Shown here: piece by piece, positions 16,611 through 25,043 of the stretch
Layout of the letters: every line of letters starts with the position of its first letter
Numbering within the stretch: the first letter of the stretch is position 1
Source: CAZPXH01 sp964591085
GTDB taxonomy: Bacteria; Spirochaetota; Spirochaetia; DSM-27196; CAZPXH01
DNA length: 64,000 bases
Assembly (NCBI GenBank): GCA_964591085.1
Contig: CAZPXH010000009.1
Location: 32,864 to 96,863 of the forward strand
Direction: 5' to 3'
Notes under the pieces: generated by a model
Database searches by the model: none
Seen by the model: only the letters and a program-made list of their open reading frames with translations
Told to the model about the DNA's origin: nothing
Translations under genes and position numbers: made by a program

Positions 16611-19600
16611 TCAGAAGGAGATGCGGGCAAAAACCCTGCCGGAAAGCCCGAATTCCAGGCTTCCGGGATCCGATCCGCCCAGGCGAGCCTCCTGCACAGC
16701 CACGCTGAGGGTCCATCCGACGCTGGACAGAAGCCCATCCGTCACCCGCTGTTCCCAGTCCAGCTGCGCCCGAGCGTCCCGCGCTTCGTCCCGAGGGCGA
16801 GACTGAATCTCTGCCACAAGCGAGATATGGCGTTCCCGCAGGGATAGCGCCCCGAGGCTGCCGGGCAGGCCGATCTCCAGCCGTGCCGAATCACGGAAGA
16901 GCCGCTTTGCCCGAAAGGTTCCGCTGAACCCCGGAGAGTCTCCCGCCCGGAGAGAACCGTCCAGGTCAATTGTTGCGACCCCCCCATCATCTCCTTCCGC
17001 CTCCGCCAGGATCCGGCCCGAGAGCTCCGTCACCCCCGGTTCAGTCAGCGCAGAGGCAAGTGGGCCGGGTCCGGAAAGGCCCGCGCTGAGCCCACTCCTG
17101 AGCTGCAGGATGGCAAAGCCTCCCCAGAGCTCCCGGTTGGCAGCGCGGGCCCGCAGGAGCACCGTTGCTCCCTGCACGCCCGCGGAGATCTCCGAGTCCT
17201 GCACGAAGGCGTCCAGATCCCGTCCGATGCTTTGCCTCAACCCCACCTCGGATACCTGCGGAATGAGTAGCTCCGGGAGTTCGCGTCCCAGTGGCCTGGT
17301 GAACTGCAGGACCAGCTCATCCCGAAGGACTGCTTCCGGCCCGAACCCCGGTGGCTGCGGCCGCAGTGCCAGGATCCCGGGAAACAGCTGTGACTCCCGC
17401 TCAGCTGTCCATGCACCCATCCAGGCGCCAGCTGCCCTGAGGTCCGAGCCCGTGGACTGCTGCGTTGGGTCCGGGGTGCCGTCAATCCCGGAGAAAAGTC
17501 TGCCGGCTGAGAGAAAGATCCGGCCCGAACCCAGCGGCAGGGAGAACGAAGCGTCCAGGGAGGCCGTGTAGTCCCGCCGTTCCATTTCGACACGAAAGAC
17601 CGTGAGGGCCGGGACCAGCCGGAATCTTGGCCCCTCGTCCCCCAGGCGGAGTTCAGCATCCGCCTCAGTGCTTCTTGACGACAGGCCGGCCAGTGTATTC
17701 CCCTCAAGCCGGGACAGCAGGATCCACAGGTCCGCTCCCGGGCTCTCCGGTGCGATACCCTCATCCCCCGTGGAGCGCACGCCAACTTCGGCCTGGACCG
17801 GCCCGGCCCGGGCTTCCAGGTTCAGGACTCGGTTCCCCGAATCAGGTCCCGCGGAGGTCTGTGCACTTGCCGCGACTGCCACTTCACCCAGGCTGAGGGA
17901 GGCGTCTGCTGCCGCCACTATGCCTCCATCAACAGCCCAGCTGTTCCGGATTCCACCATCCATCTCCGCTCTGTTGGCCCGGGTCCCCGAGCTTTGGGGG
18001 GCCAGTCGGAGGCTGGCTCCTGCCCGCTGAAGCCCTGCTCCGTTTTGCAGTCCAATGTCCAGGCCCAGTCGGGTACCGGGAAGCCCCACGACGCCTGCCG
18101 CCAGTACACTGCCCTGAGCATCACTCCCCGAAACAGCATCCGCGGACAGCGAGAGTTCGGCATCCCACAGCAGATCTGTGTTCCCCCGGCGCGCAATACT
18201 GCCCCGGTGTGAGAGCCGGAGCTCCGCAGAGGCGTTTCCGAGGGCCAGGGTCTCCGCTGCGGCGGCATAGACCTCGTCAATGAGGAAGCTCCCGTCCGCG
18301 GCGCTCGTCACCGCTAGTTGCAGGTTTGCCGGCATACCAATTGTCCGAGCCGGTGCCGGCGGGACACCGGGATCGCTTGCTCCCGCTGCCACAAAGAGGA
18401 GTGCCGCTTCTACCACCGATCCGTCCGGCCCGGTGTAGGTCACAGCGCCGTCATCCATGGAGAGGGTCACGTCAACCCATTCCTCCTCCGCACGGATCTC
18501 CTGCGGAACTTCCGTATGCAGCTGATTGCCGGAAGCATCGCTGATCCGCAGGACAAGGGCATCGCTGGGGGAAGCCAGCCCCGGGCCCGGCTGGAGGTAG
18601 AGCCCGAGTATGCGGCCGAGTGGAGCCCCGCCGGGGAGGGGCAGACTCACCGTGGCGGAGTCCGGAGGTTCGGCGCCGGACCAGGATACGCGGAGCGCGC
18701 CACCTGCGCTGGCAGCCGCAAGGGCTTCCGGAGTGCCCGCCGGGCCGGGCAGGGTAGAGGGAGGGCCGGTGCCCGGGACAGAGGAGAGCCGGAGCCGGGA
18801 ATCGGTGGACTGACCTGCCGGGAGGCCAAGGCGTGCGCGTGGCGGTGTAACGGCTACCCGGAGCCCGGGCGCTTCGCTCCGGGTCTGAACGAGCAACCGG
18901 ATGCTCTGGGCTCGCAACAGTAGCTCCCGCGCTGCCTGATCCAACTCCAGCTGTGCCGTCTCCCACGACTCGTCAGCGGGAATCGGGAATTCCAGGCGGA
19001 CGAAAGAACCGCGCTGCTCCCGGTCCAGCGCGCCGTTGCCATTGTTGTCCTCGCTGTCCCGGATGCCGTTGTGCGCACCGCCTGCTGGGTGAAGGTAGCG
19101 GGTACCGGAGAAGTCCCACTCCCAGCCACCCTCGTTATCCGATTCTTCCCGGTCCAGTAGCCCGTCCGAATCGCGGTCTTCTGAAAGCAGACCGATGTCC
19201 ACGGCGATGCCAAGATCGCTCCGGGCGGCCGCATCGATGCCCTGCACCAGGATGTCCAGCTCCAGCGCAGATGCAGACGAGAAGTCCGCACCTCCAAGGC
19301 TCCACTGCGCCGTTGACCAGGTGGCTCCCGCAGCGAGGTCCGCGTCCAGGACCACCGCAAGCCGGGAGCTCTGTCCTGCGGTTGCCCGCGCAATCCCCGG
19401 ACCGGTGGCCTCCCCGGCGGAAGGGGTCTGGGAGCTTGCCCTCGGGACCGAATCCAGGGGCTGTGGAGGAAGACCCAGGTTGCTCAGGGCGCCGGCAAGC
19501 GGGATTGCCCGAGTATCGGCGGTTGGTGTGGGAAAGCCGGTGAGCCCAGAGACAGGCGCAGAGCCGGGCCCCAGGCTGGCATAGCTGATGGTTGTGTCCA

Positions 19601-21449
19601 GGCTGGTTGTGTCCAGGCCCAAGAGCTGCACAAAGCTGCCGCTGGACCCGGCCAGGCTCCCTGCAACGCGGGCTCCAGCCTCCCAGTCCCAGCCATTCCG
19701 GTTTCCGCCGCTCTGCAGGCTTCCGGCGGCGCGCAGGACCCGCGGTGTTGCGCCGGAGACCGGCTGGTAGGCAGTGCCGGAGATGGGGAGATCCGCCGCA
19801 AGCCCCAGCTCCACCGACCCCGAATCACCCGGAAGGAGAATGGCCGTTCCCGCGCTGAGCCGCAACGTGGAAGCACTGCCGGCATCAGACGCTTCCTCCC
19901 AGTTGACTTCAATCCGTTCTCCTGGTGCGGGGCTCCAGCCCGGAATGAGTTCCCCTGTTGCCGGATCCACGGTGAAGCGTGACTCCGGATTCCCGTTGCG
20001 AGTGACCCGGACCGAGCCGGACCTTACGCCGGGTCCTAGCACGATGGGTCCGGCTGGAAGCTGCTGCACAACCCGGATTTCCGTAGCCGACAGGAGCGCA
20101 CGCAGGCCGTCCGTTGCGCCCACGGGAACGCTCCCGCTGGGAAGGGGCAGGCGGTCTCCCGGACCCCTGCCCGGGTCTGCGGATCCAAGGACTATGGTGC
20201 CGTTGCTGCGCCGGACGGGGAGCCCGCCGCTGGCCACGGGTGCGCCGACTCCATCCTCTGTGGCGCGCACCAGCACCTCCGCGGTGAGCGTCTCTCCGGG
20301 GGAAGCCGGGACCTGAGCATCTGTCCGCCGGTAGGCAGCAAAGGGCAGCCGGAGTGCCGGATCATAGATGAGGACCGCGGGCTCACCGGAAATCTCTGCA
20401 AACAGCAGCTCTCCGGTAGCGGCAGGATCATCGCTTGCCAGCCGCGCCACTGCGGATGCAAGCGCGCTCCCGCGGACAAACGGCTGCAGGGAGCCCGGGC
20501 GGTAGTCGCCGTTGCTCACATCGGGGATCCCTCCGGGAACCGGGGTGCCGGACTCTCCCGGACCGCTTGCATCCGGGTTGCGGTAGCTCACAAGGATTCG
20601 GCTCTCAGCCGGCTGGTTCAGCACCAGGAACCCGCTGGCTTCATCCACGGAGAAGTCCGTGCCCCGGGAGAGTTCGCGGTAGTCCCGCCCGTCACTTGCC
20701 CCGAGGAGATTGGTTTCGCCCGGTCCCGAGGGCGCTCGCTCGCTCTGGGCGGCAAAGACCCTGATCCCGGTAACCGGAGCGTCCGGGAGGAGGAAATCCT
20801 GCCGGTCAGTGAGATTGCTGGCCGGCAGCACCAGCTCCGTCACGCGTCTGCTGTCAATCCAGGTAGCGCTCTGCTGCTCGGTTGGCTGGAGCTGTGCGCT
20901 GAAAGCGGCACGGACCCGTTCGGATTCAAGCTGTACCTGTGCGCCGGGATGAAGCGCTCCTCCGCCTCCGCCAACACCCGCAAAGGTGGGAATGCTCCGC
21001 TCACGCAGGCCAAACTCCGCCAGGCGGAGGAGACCGGAGTCACTGCGATATCCAGCGGAGTACTCGCGGAAGCCCGAGTCCTTCAGGAGACTGGCTTCCA
21101 GAAAGAAGTGTTGTAGCAACAGAACGGAGAGTACGAGGTCAACGCGGTTGACCAGGAGCTCCGGGCTCAGTCCGGCGGCGGAGGAGGCGAATGAAACCCC
21201 ACGCTCGCTCCCGCTTCCCTCCAGGATCAGGCCCCCGGCAAGTCCAAAGGACGATGTCCAGCTTCCCAGAGCCTGGACGCTCAGATCGGCTGATCCAAGC
21301 TCCGTATTCAGCAGGGTACTACCGCCGGCGCGGAGATCATCCAGACTCAGAAGCGGGCCAGCAACCGCCTGCGCGGCGCTTTCCCGCGCACCGGAAAGCA
21401 GCAGCAGAAGGCAGAGGAATGCGGGTTTTCCCGATCCCGGTCGCTTCAT
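16611..21449 (-). CDS. giant exported beta-rich protein, possibly SprA-like
   Basis: 1,612 residues, by far the longest gene here. Signal peptide about 1-27 (FLCLLLLLSGARESAAQA). The body is low in Cys and rich in Gly, Ser, Leu and Arg with repeating strand patterns. Two places (GTDFSVDEASGFLVLNQPAE, and FTVDPATGELIPGW) recall the "VDPxxGxIxLN" strands of very large SprA-type barrels of Bacteroidota. Around residues 770-830 there are acidic calcium-type loops (DRDSDGLLDREESDNEG; DSEDNNGNGALDRE). The last residue is Phe. No ribosome site; instead -35 TTGGTG, 17 nt, -10 TACCAT and 7 nt to ATG predict a leaderless mRNA. The SprA relation is a resemblance only; no gliding or type IX secretion partner is visible. 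Confidence 0.7.
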   Translation of the reverse strand: MKRPGSGKPAFLCLLLLLSGARESAAQAVAGPLLSLDDLRAGGSTLLNTELGSADLSVQALGSWTSSFGLAGGLILEGSGSERGVSFASSAAGLSPELLVNRVDLVLSVLLLQHFFLEASLLKDSGFREYSAGYRSDSGLLRLAEFGLRERSIPTFAGVGGGGGALHPGAQVQLESERVRAAFSAQLQPTEQQSATWIDSRRVTELVLPASNLTDRQDFLLPDAPVTGIRVFAAQSERAPSGPGETNLLGASDGRDYRELSRGTDFSVDEASGFLVLNQPAESRILVSYRNPDASGPGESGTPVPGGIPDVSNGDYRPGSLQPFVRGSALASAVARLASDDPAATGELLFAEISGEPAVLIYDPALRLPFAAYRRTDAQVPASPGETLTAEVLVRATEDGVGAPVASGGLPVRRSNGTIVLGSADPGRGPGDRLPLPSGSVPVGATDGLRALLSATEIRVVQQLPAGPIVLGPGVRSGSVRVTRNGNPESRFTVDPATGELIPGWSPAPGERIEVNWEEASDAGSASTLRLSAGTAILLPGDSGSVELGLAADLPISGTAYQPVSGATPRVLRAAGSLQSGGNRNGWDWEAGARVAGSLAGSSGSFVQLLGLDTTSLDTTISYASLGPGSAPVSGLTGFPTPTADTRAIPLAGALSNLGLPPQPLDSVPRASSQTPSAGEATGPGIARATAGQSSRLAVVLDADLAAGATWSTAQWSLGGADFSSASALELDILVQGIDAAARSDLGIAVDIGLLSEDRDSDGLLDREESDNEGGWEWDFSGTRYLHPAGGAHNGIRDSEDNNGNGALDREQRGSFVRLEFPIPADESWETAQLELDQAARELLLRAQSIRLLVQTRSEAPGLRVAVTPPRARLGLPAGQSTDSRLRLSSVPGTGPPSTLPGPAGTPEALAAASAGGALRVSWSGAEPPDSATVSLPLPGGAPLGRILGLYLQPGPGLASPSDALVLRISDASGNQLHTEVPQEIRAEEEWVDVTLSMDDGAVTYTGPDGSVVEAALLFVAAGASDPGVPPAPARTIGMPANLQLAVTSAADGSFLIDEVYAAAAETLALGNASAELRLSHRGSIARRGNTDLLWDAELSLSADAVSGSDAQGSVLAAGVVGLPGTRLGLDIGLQNGAGLQRAGASLRLAPQSSGTRANRAEMDGGIRNSWAVDGGIVAAADASLSLGEVAVAASAQTSAGPDSGNRVLNLEARAGPVQAEVGVRSTGDEGIAPESPGADLWILLSRLEGNTLAGLSSRSTEADAELRLGDEGPRFRLVPALTVFRVEMERRDYTASLDASFSLPLGSGRIFLSAGRLFSGIDGTPDPTQQSTGSDLRAAGAWMGAWTAERESQLFPGILALRPQPPGFGPEAVLRDELVLQFTRPLGRELPELLIPQVSEVGLRQSIGRDLDAFVQDSEISAGVQGATVLLRARAANRELWGGFAILQLRSGLSAGLSGPGPLASALTEPGVTELSGRILAEAEGDDGGVATIDLDGSLRAGDSPGFSGTFRAKRLFRDSARLEIGLPGSLGALSLRERHISLVAEIQSRPRDEARDARAQLDWEQRVTDGLLSSVGWTLSVAVQEARLGGSDPGSLEFGLSGRVFARISF

Positions 21450-21456
21450 CGGTGTG

Positions 21457-21485
21457 ATGGTAGCCCAGTGCTACTTGTGCACCAA
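21457..21485 (-). promoter_or_regulatory. promoter of the giant exported protein gene (leaderless type)
   Basis: On the minus strand -35 TTGGTG (21480-21485), 17-bp spacer, -10 TACCAT (21457-21462), then only 7 nt to the ATG at 21449. Transcription starting about 7 nt after the -10 would begin at or next to the ATG. It lies inside the untranslated start region of the divergent plus-strand gene at 21513. Confidence 0.55.
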
Positions 21486-21512
21486 TGCAGAAGCGCCGAA
21501 AATGGAGAGGTC

Positions 21513-22433
21513 ATGGCGGCCGAAGACCAAAAGGCGGAAGCGTTTCTCGCCCGGCTCCTCGCCAACCCGGCGATGCAGCACTTCACCCCGCTGCAGAAGG
21601 AAGAGCAGATCATCCAGTTTCTGCACGCAAACGCGCCACAGCTGGCTCCCACGCTGACCAGCCCGGCCTACTTTGCAGGCAAGAGCTGGAGTGACGTGTT
21701 CTCCATGATGGTTGACGCCCTCTACCGAATTGTGGACCGGCAGCTTGTGCCGGCCGTTGACCAGGCCGTTGATCGCATGACCTTTTCCTTCGTTCCGTTT
21801 CTACGGCAGCAGAACGTTCCGTACGAGAAGGTGAAGGAGCAGGTCCTCCAGGTCCTGAAGGAGACGATCAGCAAGCCGGATGCGCGCCGCGCGTTCACCG
21901 GACCCTACGCGACCGTTCATTTTCGGATTGTGGACAAGTACATAGAAGAGGTGTACCGGCGGAAGAGCTACATCCACCGGGAGTTCACCCGAGTTCAGGG
22001 GCTGAAGATGAGCAAGGAGGAGGTCAGGGAGCTGGTAATCATGAGCCTCCTGCTCAAGCCCGCCATTTGCCTGATGGCCCAGGGCAGTGCCGGTCCCAAC
22101 AGCAGCACCGGCACGGTTCAGGCGTCCTACGCCAAGCAGGTGTTTGGCCCGGTGTCCCAGAAGCTGAAGCTGCTCCCGGAACCCGTGGTACGCAGTGCGC
22201 TCAACGCCAATGTCAGCTTCATGGAAGACCGGGACACGGAAGCGACGTCGCGCTTTGCCGCGGTCTTTGCTGCACGATCCCGCAACTATCATCCCTACGT
22301 GAAGGTGGACCGCGGCGCCGACAGCCCGGACAAGAGCTGGCTCAGCATCGCCCGGCGGAACTACAAGTTCTACGGCTTTGACATCAAGATGCTAGACGAG
22401 TTCTACCGGATCGCAGCCGAGAACGGCTGGTAG
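21513..22433 (+). CDS. conserved-looking cytoplasmic protein of unknown function
   Basis: 306 residues from ATG 21513, which has GGAGAGG at a good distance; an earlier in-frame start at 21468 has no such support. Predicted soluble, mostly alpha-helical, with basic and aromatic patches (for example KSYIHREFTRVQGLKMSKEE, and NYKFYGFDIKMLDEFYRIAA). No signal peptide, membrane helix or recognised motif. The next gene, the voltage-sensor/HAMP membrane protein, begins 9 bases after its stop with its own GGAGAGG, so the two are co-expressed and may interact. I do not recognise the family. Confidence 0.75.
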   Translation: MAAEDQKAEAFLARLLANPAMQHFTPLQKEEQIIQFLHANAPQLAPTLTSPAYFAGKSWSDVFSMMVDALYRIVDRQLVPAVDQAVDRMTFSFVPFLRQQNVPYEKVKEQVLQVLKETISKPDARRAFTGPYATVHFRIVDKYIEEVYRRKSYIHREFTRVQGLKMSKEEVRELVIMSLLLKPAICLMAQGSAGPNSSTGTVQASYAKQVFGPVSQKLKLLPEPVVRSALNANVSFMEDRDTEATSRFAAVFAARSRNYHPYVKVDRGADSPDKSWLSIARRNYKFYGFDIKMLDEFYRIAAENGW

Positions 22434-22442
22434 GAGAGGACA

Positions 22443-23582
22443 ATGAACAGCCGCGTTCGTGAAGGCCTTGAGAACCTCGTGGTATTCGCCATCATCCTTG
22501 TCCTTGTCCAGACCTTTCTGGAGGACCTCGCCATCCTCCTTGCCTGGCCGTGGGACGTTCGCCGGATCCTGGTGTTTGCCGGCTTTGGCTTTGACCTATT
22601 CTTCACCGCCGAGTTCCTGATTCGGTTCTTTGCCGCGCTCAGCCGCCGGCGCGCCGCACAGTACGTCCTGCGTGAACGCGGCTGGATCGATTTTCTGGCC
22701 TCCATTCCCTTGCTGCTGCTGAACTCGGGCCCGGCCGCCTTTGCGCTTCTTGCCGGCGGGGTTCCGATCCTTGGCTTTGGCGGAATCCTCAGCGTGCTGA
22801 AGGTGGCAAAGTCCATCCGAATATCGCGGATTCTGCGGCTCCTGCGGCTGCTGAAGATCTTCCGGCGCATCAAGAACACGGACTCCACTATGGCGCAGCG
22901 CCACGTTGCCACCATCACCACCCTCGCCGTGGTTGTCTTTGTATTCAGCCTGCTTGGCTTTGCCTTTGCTGAGACCTTCCTTGAGCTTCCCGCCCTGGAC
23001 GTTGACCGACAGGAGCGCGCGCTCCCGATTGTTGATCTCATCGAGTCCCGCGGTCTGGCAGACCCAGCGAACCGGCAGGAACTGCAGGACCTGATGCGCA
23101 TTGAGCAGGACGTGTTGCAAGTGCGCCGCGGGGATGAGCTTGTCTACAATCGCTATGAACCCGCGTACTACGAGCGCTTCTTTGGTCCGGGAGACTACAG
23201 CTACCTGGAGCAGGGGGATGTGGGTGTGTTCTTTGATCTCCGTCCAGTAGCACAGGATGGCGCGAGGGCGAATCTCCTGCATTTCCTGATCATCGTGCTC
23301 ATCGTGGGGGTCTACCTCTTCTACTACAGTGGTCACTTTGCGCTGACAGTCAGCGATCCCATCACAATCATGCGCCGGGGTATGCAGGAGAAGGGCTACA
23401 ACCTGGAAGTGCTCGTGCCTCGGGAATACGCCGATGACGAGGTCTATCGGCTTGCCGGACTGTACAACGAGGTGTATCTACCCCTGAAGGACCGGACCGG
23501 CACCGAGGAGGACAGTGGCGTGCTGGACCTCAAGCTTGATGACGTGAAGGGACTGCTCGGCGATTCATCGTCCGAAGACTGA
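22443..23582 (+). CDS. voltage-sensor membrane protein with an extracytoplasmic loop and HAMP domain
   Basis: 379 residues. Residues 1-145 form a voltage-sensor domain: S1 about 12-34, S2 about 42-66 with Asp51, Glu57 and Arg61, S3 with the WID motif (Asp83), and an S4 with basic residues every third position (Lys123, Arg126, Arg129, Arg132, Arg135, Lys138, Arg141). Two more helices follow, about 156-183 and 279-303. A normal ion channel has a pore loop and filter between them; here there are about 95 hydrophilic residues without a TVGYG-like filter. After the last helix, DPITIMRRGMQEKGYNLEV and DDEVYRLAGLYNEVYLPL match a HAMP linker (about 304-352). So it looks like a voltage sensor joined to a receptor-type sensor, not a conducting channel. 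It follows the helical gene at 21513. Confidence 0.82.
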   Translation: MNSRVREGLENLVVFAIILVLVQTFLEDLAILLAWPWDVRRILVFAGFGFDLFFTAEFLIRFFAALSRRRAAQYVLRERGWIDFLASIPLLLLNSGPAAFALLAGGVPILGFGGILSVLKVAKSIRISRILRLLRLLKIFRRIKNTDSTMAQRHVATITTLAVVVFVFSLLGFAFAETFLELPALDVDRQERALPIVDLIESRGLADPANRQELQDLMRIEQDVLQVRRGDELVYNRYEPAYYERFFGPGDYSYLEQGDVGVFFDLRPVAQDGARANLLHFLIIVLIVGVYLFYYSGHFALTVSDPITIMRRGMQEKGYNLEVLVPREYADDEVYRLAGLYNEVYLPLKDRTGTEEDSGVLDLKLDDVKGLLGDSSSED

Positions 23583-23601
23583 CAAGACCGGTGAACAGAA
23601 C

Positions 23602-23892
23602 ATGGTTGTCTCAATGCTTCAGTGCGTGCTGGAGCTCCCCGAAACGGCCTCGCTGAAGGACAAGCGGACCATCGTTAAGTCGCTGAAGGATCGGGTGATC
23701 CGGCGCTACCGGGTCAGCGCGGCGGAGGTGGATCTCCAGGACAATCGGAGCTGGACGCGGCTGGGCTTTGCGGTGGTATCCAACTCCCGGGAGCACGGCG
23801 AAGAAATCATGCGCCGTGTCCTGGACTTTGTGGAAACGGTGAGCGCCGCGCGCATCCACGACAACTCAATCCATACCGAGGTCTACGGTTAG
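23602..23892 (+). CDS. DUF503 family protein (YlxP-like)
   Basis: 96 residues, full length for the family. The pattern ELPETASLKDKRTIVKSLKD, RVIRRYRVSAAEVDLQD and RLGFAVVSNS is typical of DUF503, a small protein often encoded near ribosome-maturation genes (rbfA, infB) though not here. The ribosome site is weak. It follows the voltage-sensor gene by 19 bases, so it is likely on the same mRNA. The stop codon TAG (23890-23892) interlocks with the stop of the opposing gene (TAA, complement of 23889-23891), the four bases TTAG ending both genes. Confidence 0.88.
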   Translation: MVVSMLQCVLELPETASLKDKRTIVKSLKDRVIRRYRVSAAEVDLQDNRSWTRLGFAVVSNSREHGEEIMRRVLDFVETVSAARIHDNSIHTEVYG

Positions 23893-24569
23893 GCCGGCAC
23901 CAGGAAGAGGTCCGGAAGCTGCATATCGCTGTCCATCCGAACCTCGTGAAGCAGTGCGGAGCGGCTGGTCACCGTGAACACGTGTCGGTAGGGCTCAAAG
24001 CGCCGGTCGTCTGTGGCAATGGTGAAGTCAAACTCCGCATGCTCCCCGGCTTCGGAGGCCGGGATCGGCAGGGGCCAGAAGAGGAAGCCCCCCGGAGCGG
24101 CGGATACGGTTGAGTAGGGGTTGGACCAGCGAGCGTCCATCATTTCCACCAGGGAGCCGTCCCGAAGGAGTGACACCTCAAGGTCGGTGAGTGGTTCAAA
24201 GCTCACGCCGTTCAGGACCCGTCCCTCAATGACCGGAAAGGTGAAGAACGCGCCCTCCCGCTGAACGTTCATTCCTTCTGCGTTGTAGTAGCTGCGCCTC
24301 ACTGTGGTCACCCTGGACAGGCCTTCGTGAGCGAGGGAAAGCACATCAATCGCCAGCTGCGGATCGGCACGAATCTCGTCCCGTGCGCGGGCAAGTCCGC
24401 GACTGCTGGAGACGTAGCGCTGCTGAACACGGTTGAGGACGTAGCAGATGACGTCTTCCCGGCATTCGGTAGCCAGGCAATCGTCCTGGCTTCCGGCTGC
24501 CTCCCGTTCGTCACAGAGCTCATCTACAACGCTGACGACCAGGTCTTCCAGGACGTTATGGATTGCCAC
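23889..24569 (-). CDS. ComFB-domain protein with a C-terminal beta-sandwich-like region
   Basis: 226 residues from GTG 24569, behind GGGAGG at 6 nt. The N-terminal ~85 residues match the ComFB family: IHNVLEDLVVSVVDELC, TECREDVICYVLNRVQQRYV and SSRG are at the usual spacing with the conserved Cys residues. ComFB was named for late competence, and cyanobacterial members have been reported as cyclic-dinucleotide receptors (established in the literature, not tested here). Residues 120-226 are beta-rich (VIEGRVLNGVSFEPLTDLEV looks like a CnaB/carboxypeptidase-regulatory strand pair). It is the last of three minus-strand genes (HD phosphohydrolase, small helical protein, ComFB). A PilZ protein and a GGDEF-EAL protein in the same window suggest a cyclic-di-GMP context. 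Confidence 0.75.
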   Translation of the reverse strand: MAIHNVLEDLVVSVVDELCDEREAAGSQDDCLATECREDVICYVLNRVQQRYVSSSRGLARARDEIRADPQLAIDVLSLAHEGLSRVTTVRRSYYNAEGMNVQREGAFFTFPVIEGRVLNGVSFEPLTDLEVSLLRDGSLVEMMDARWSNPYSTVSAAPGGFLFWPLPIPASEAGEHAEFDFTIATDDRRFEPYRHVFTVTSRSALLHEVRMDSDMQLPDLFLVPA

Positions 24570-24584
24570 CGAGGTCCTCCCGGT

Positions 24585-25043
24585 TCATGAGTCTCCGCGG
24601 GTCACGCCCGATTCGCTGCCAGCGGTCACCGTCAACAGCTCCTGCACCGCGTCAATGGCGCTGCGCAGGTCCCGCACGGTTTCCTTGAGGGCAAAGTAGT
24701 TGAGACCGGCGTAGTAGATCTTGGAATACACGGTAACGGCGATTTCCTCGCTGCAGGGCTGCAGGCTGAAGTAGCAGCCGTACTCGTAGCAGACGCGCAT
24801 CAGCTCTTCAATGCGGACCCGAAGGAAGTCGGCAAGGCGCGGGGAAAGGGAGAAGGTGTACAGGAGTTCCAGAAAGCGGCTCTCGGGCTCAATGAACAGA
24901 CCTGCCCCAAACCCATCTTCGCTCTCAAAGGTTGCGCTGTAGGTTTCTTCCTCGAACTCGGCGTCCTGTACCTGGTAGCCCAGTTCCCGGAACAGAATTC
25001 GCGTCCGTCGGACGCGCTCCCGCATCAGGCGTGAGTGCTTCAT
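24585..25043 (-). CDS. small protein of unknown function, chaperone-like fold possible
   Basis: 152 residues. The start ATG overlaps the stop of the HD gene as ATGA (25040-25043), giving strict translational coupling; the ComFB gene starts 15 bases after its stop. The alternating helix-strand layout (RILFRELGYQVQDAEFEEE, YSATFESEDGFGAGLFIEP, then a helical C-terminus) resembles YbjN/type III-chaperone-like folds, but this is only a shape impression. No signal peptide or cofactor motif. Its tight position suggests it acts with the HD enzyme or the ComFB protein. Confidence 0.65.
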   Translation of the reverse strand: MKHSRLMRERVRRTRILFRELGYQVQDAEFEEETYSATFESEDGFGAGLFIEPESRFLELLYTFSLSPRLADFLRVRIEELMRVCYEYGCYFSLQPCSEEIAVTVYSKIYYAGLNYFALKETVRDLRSAIDAVQELLTVTAGSESGVTRGDS

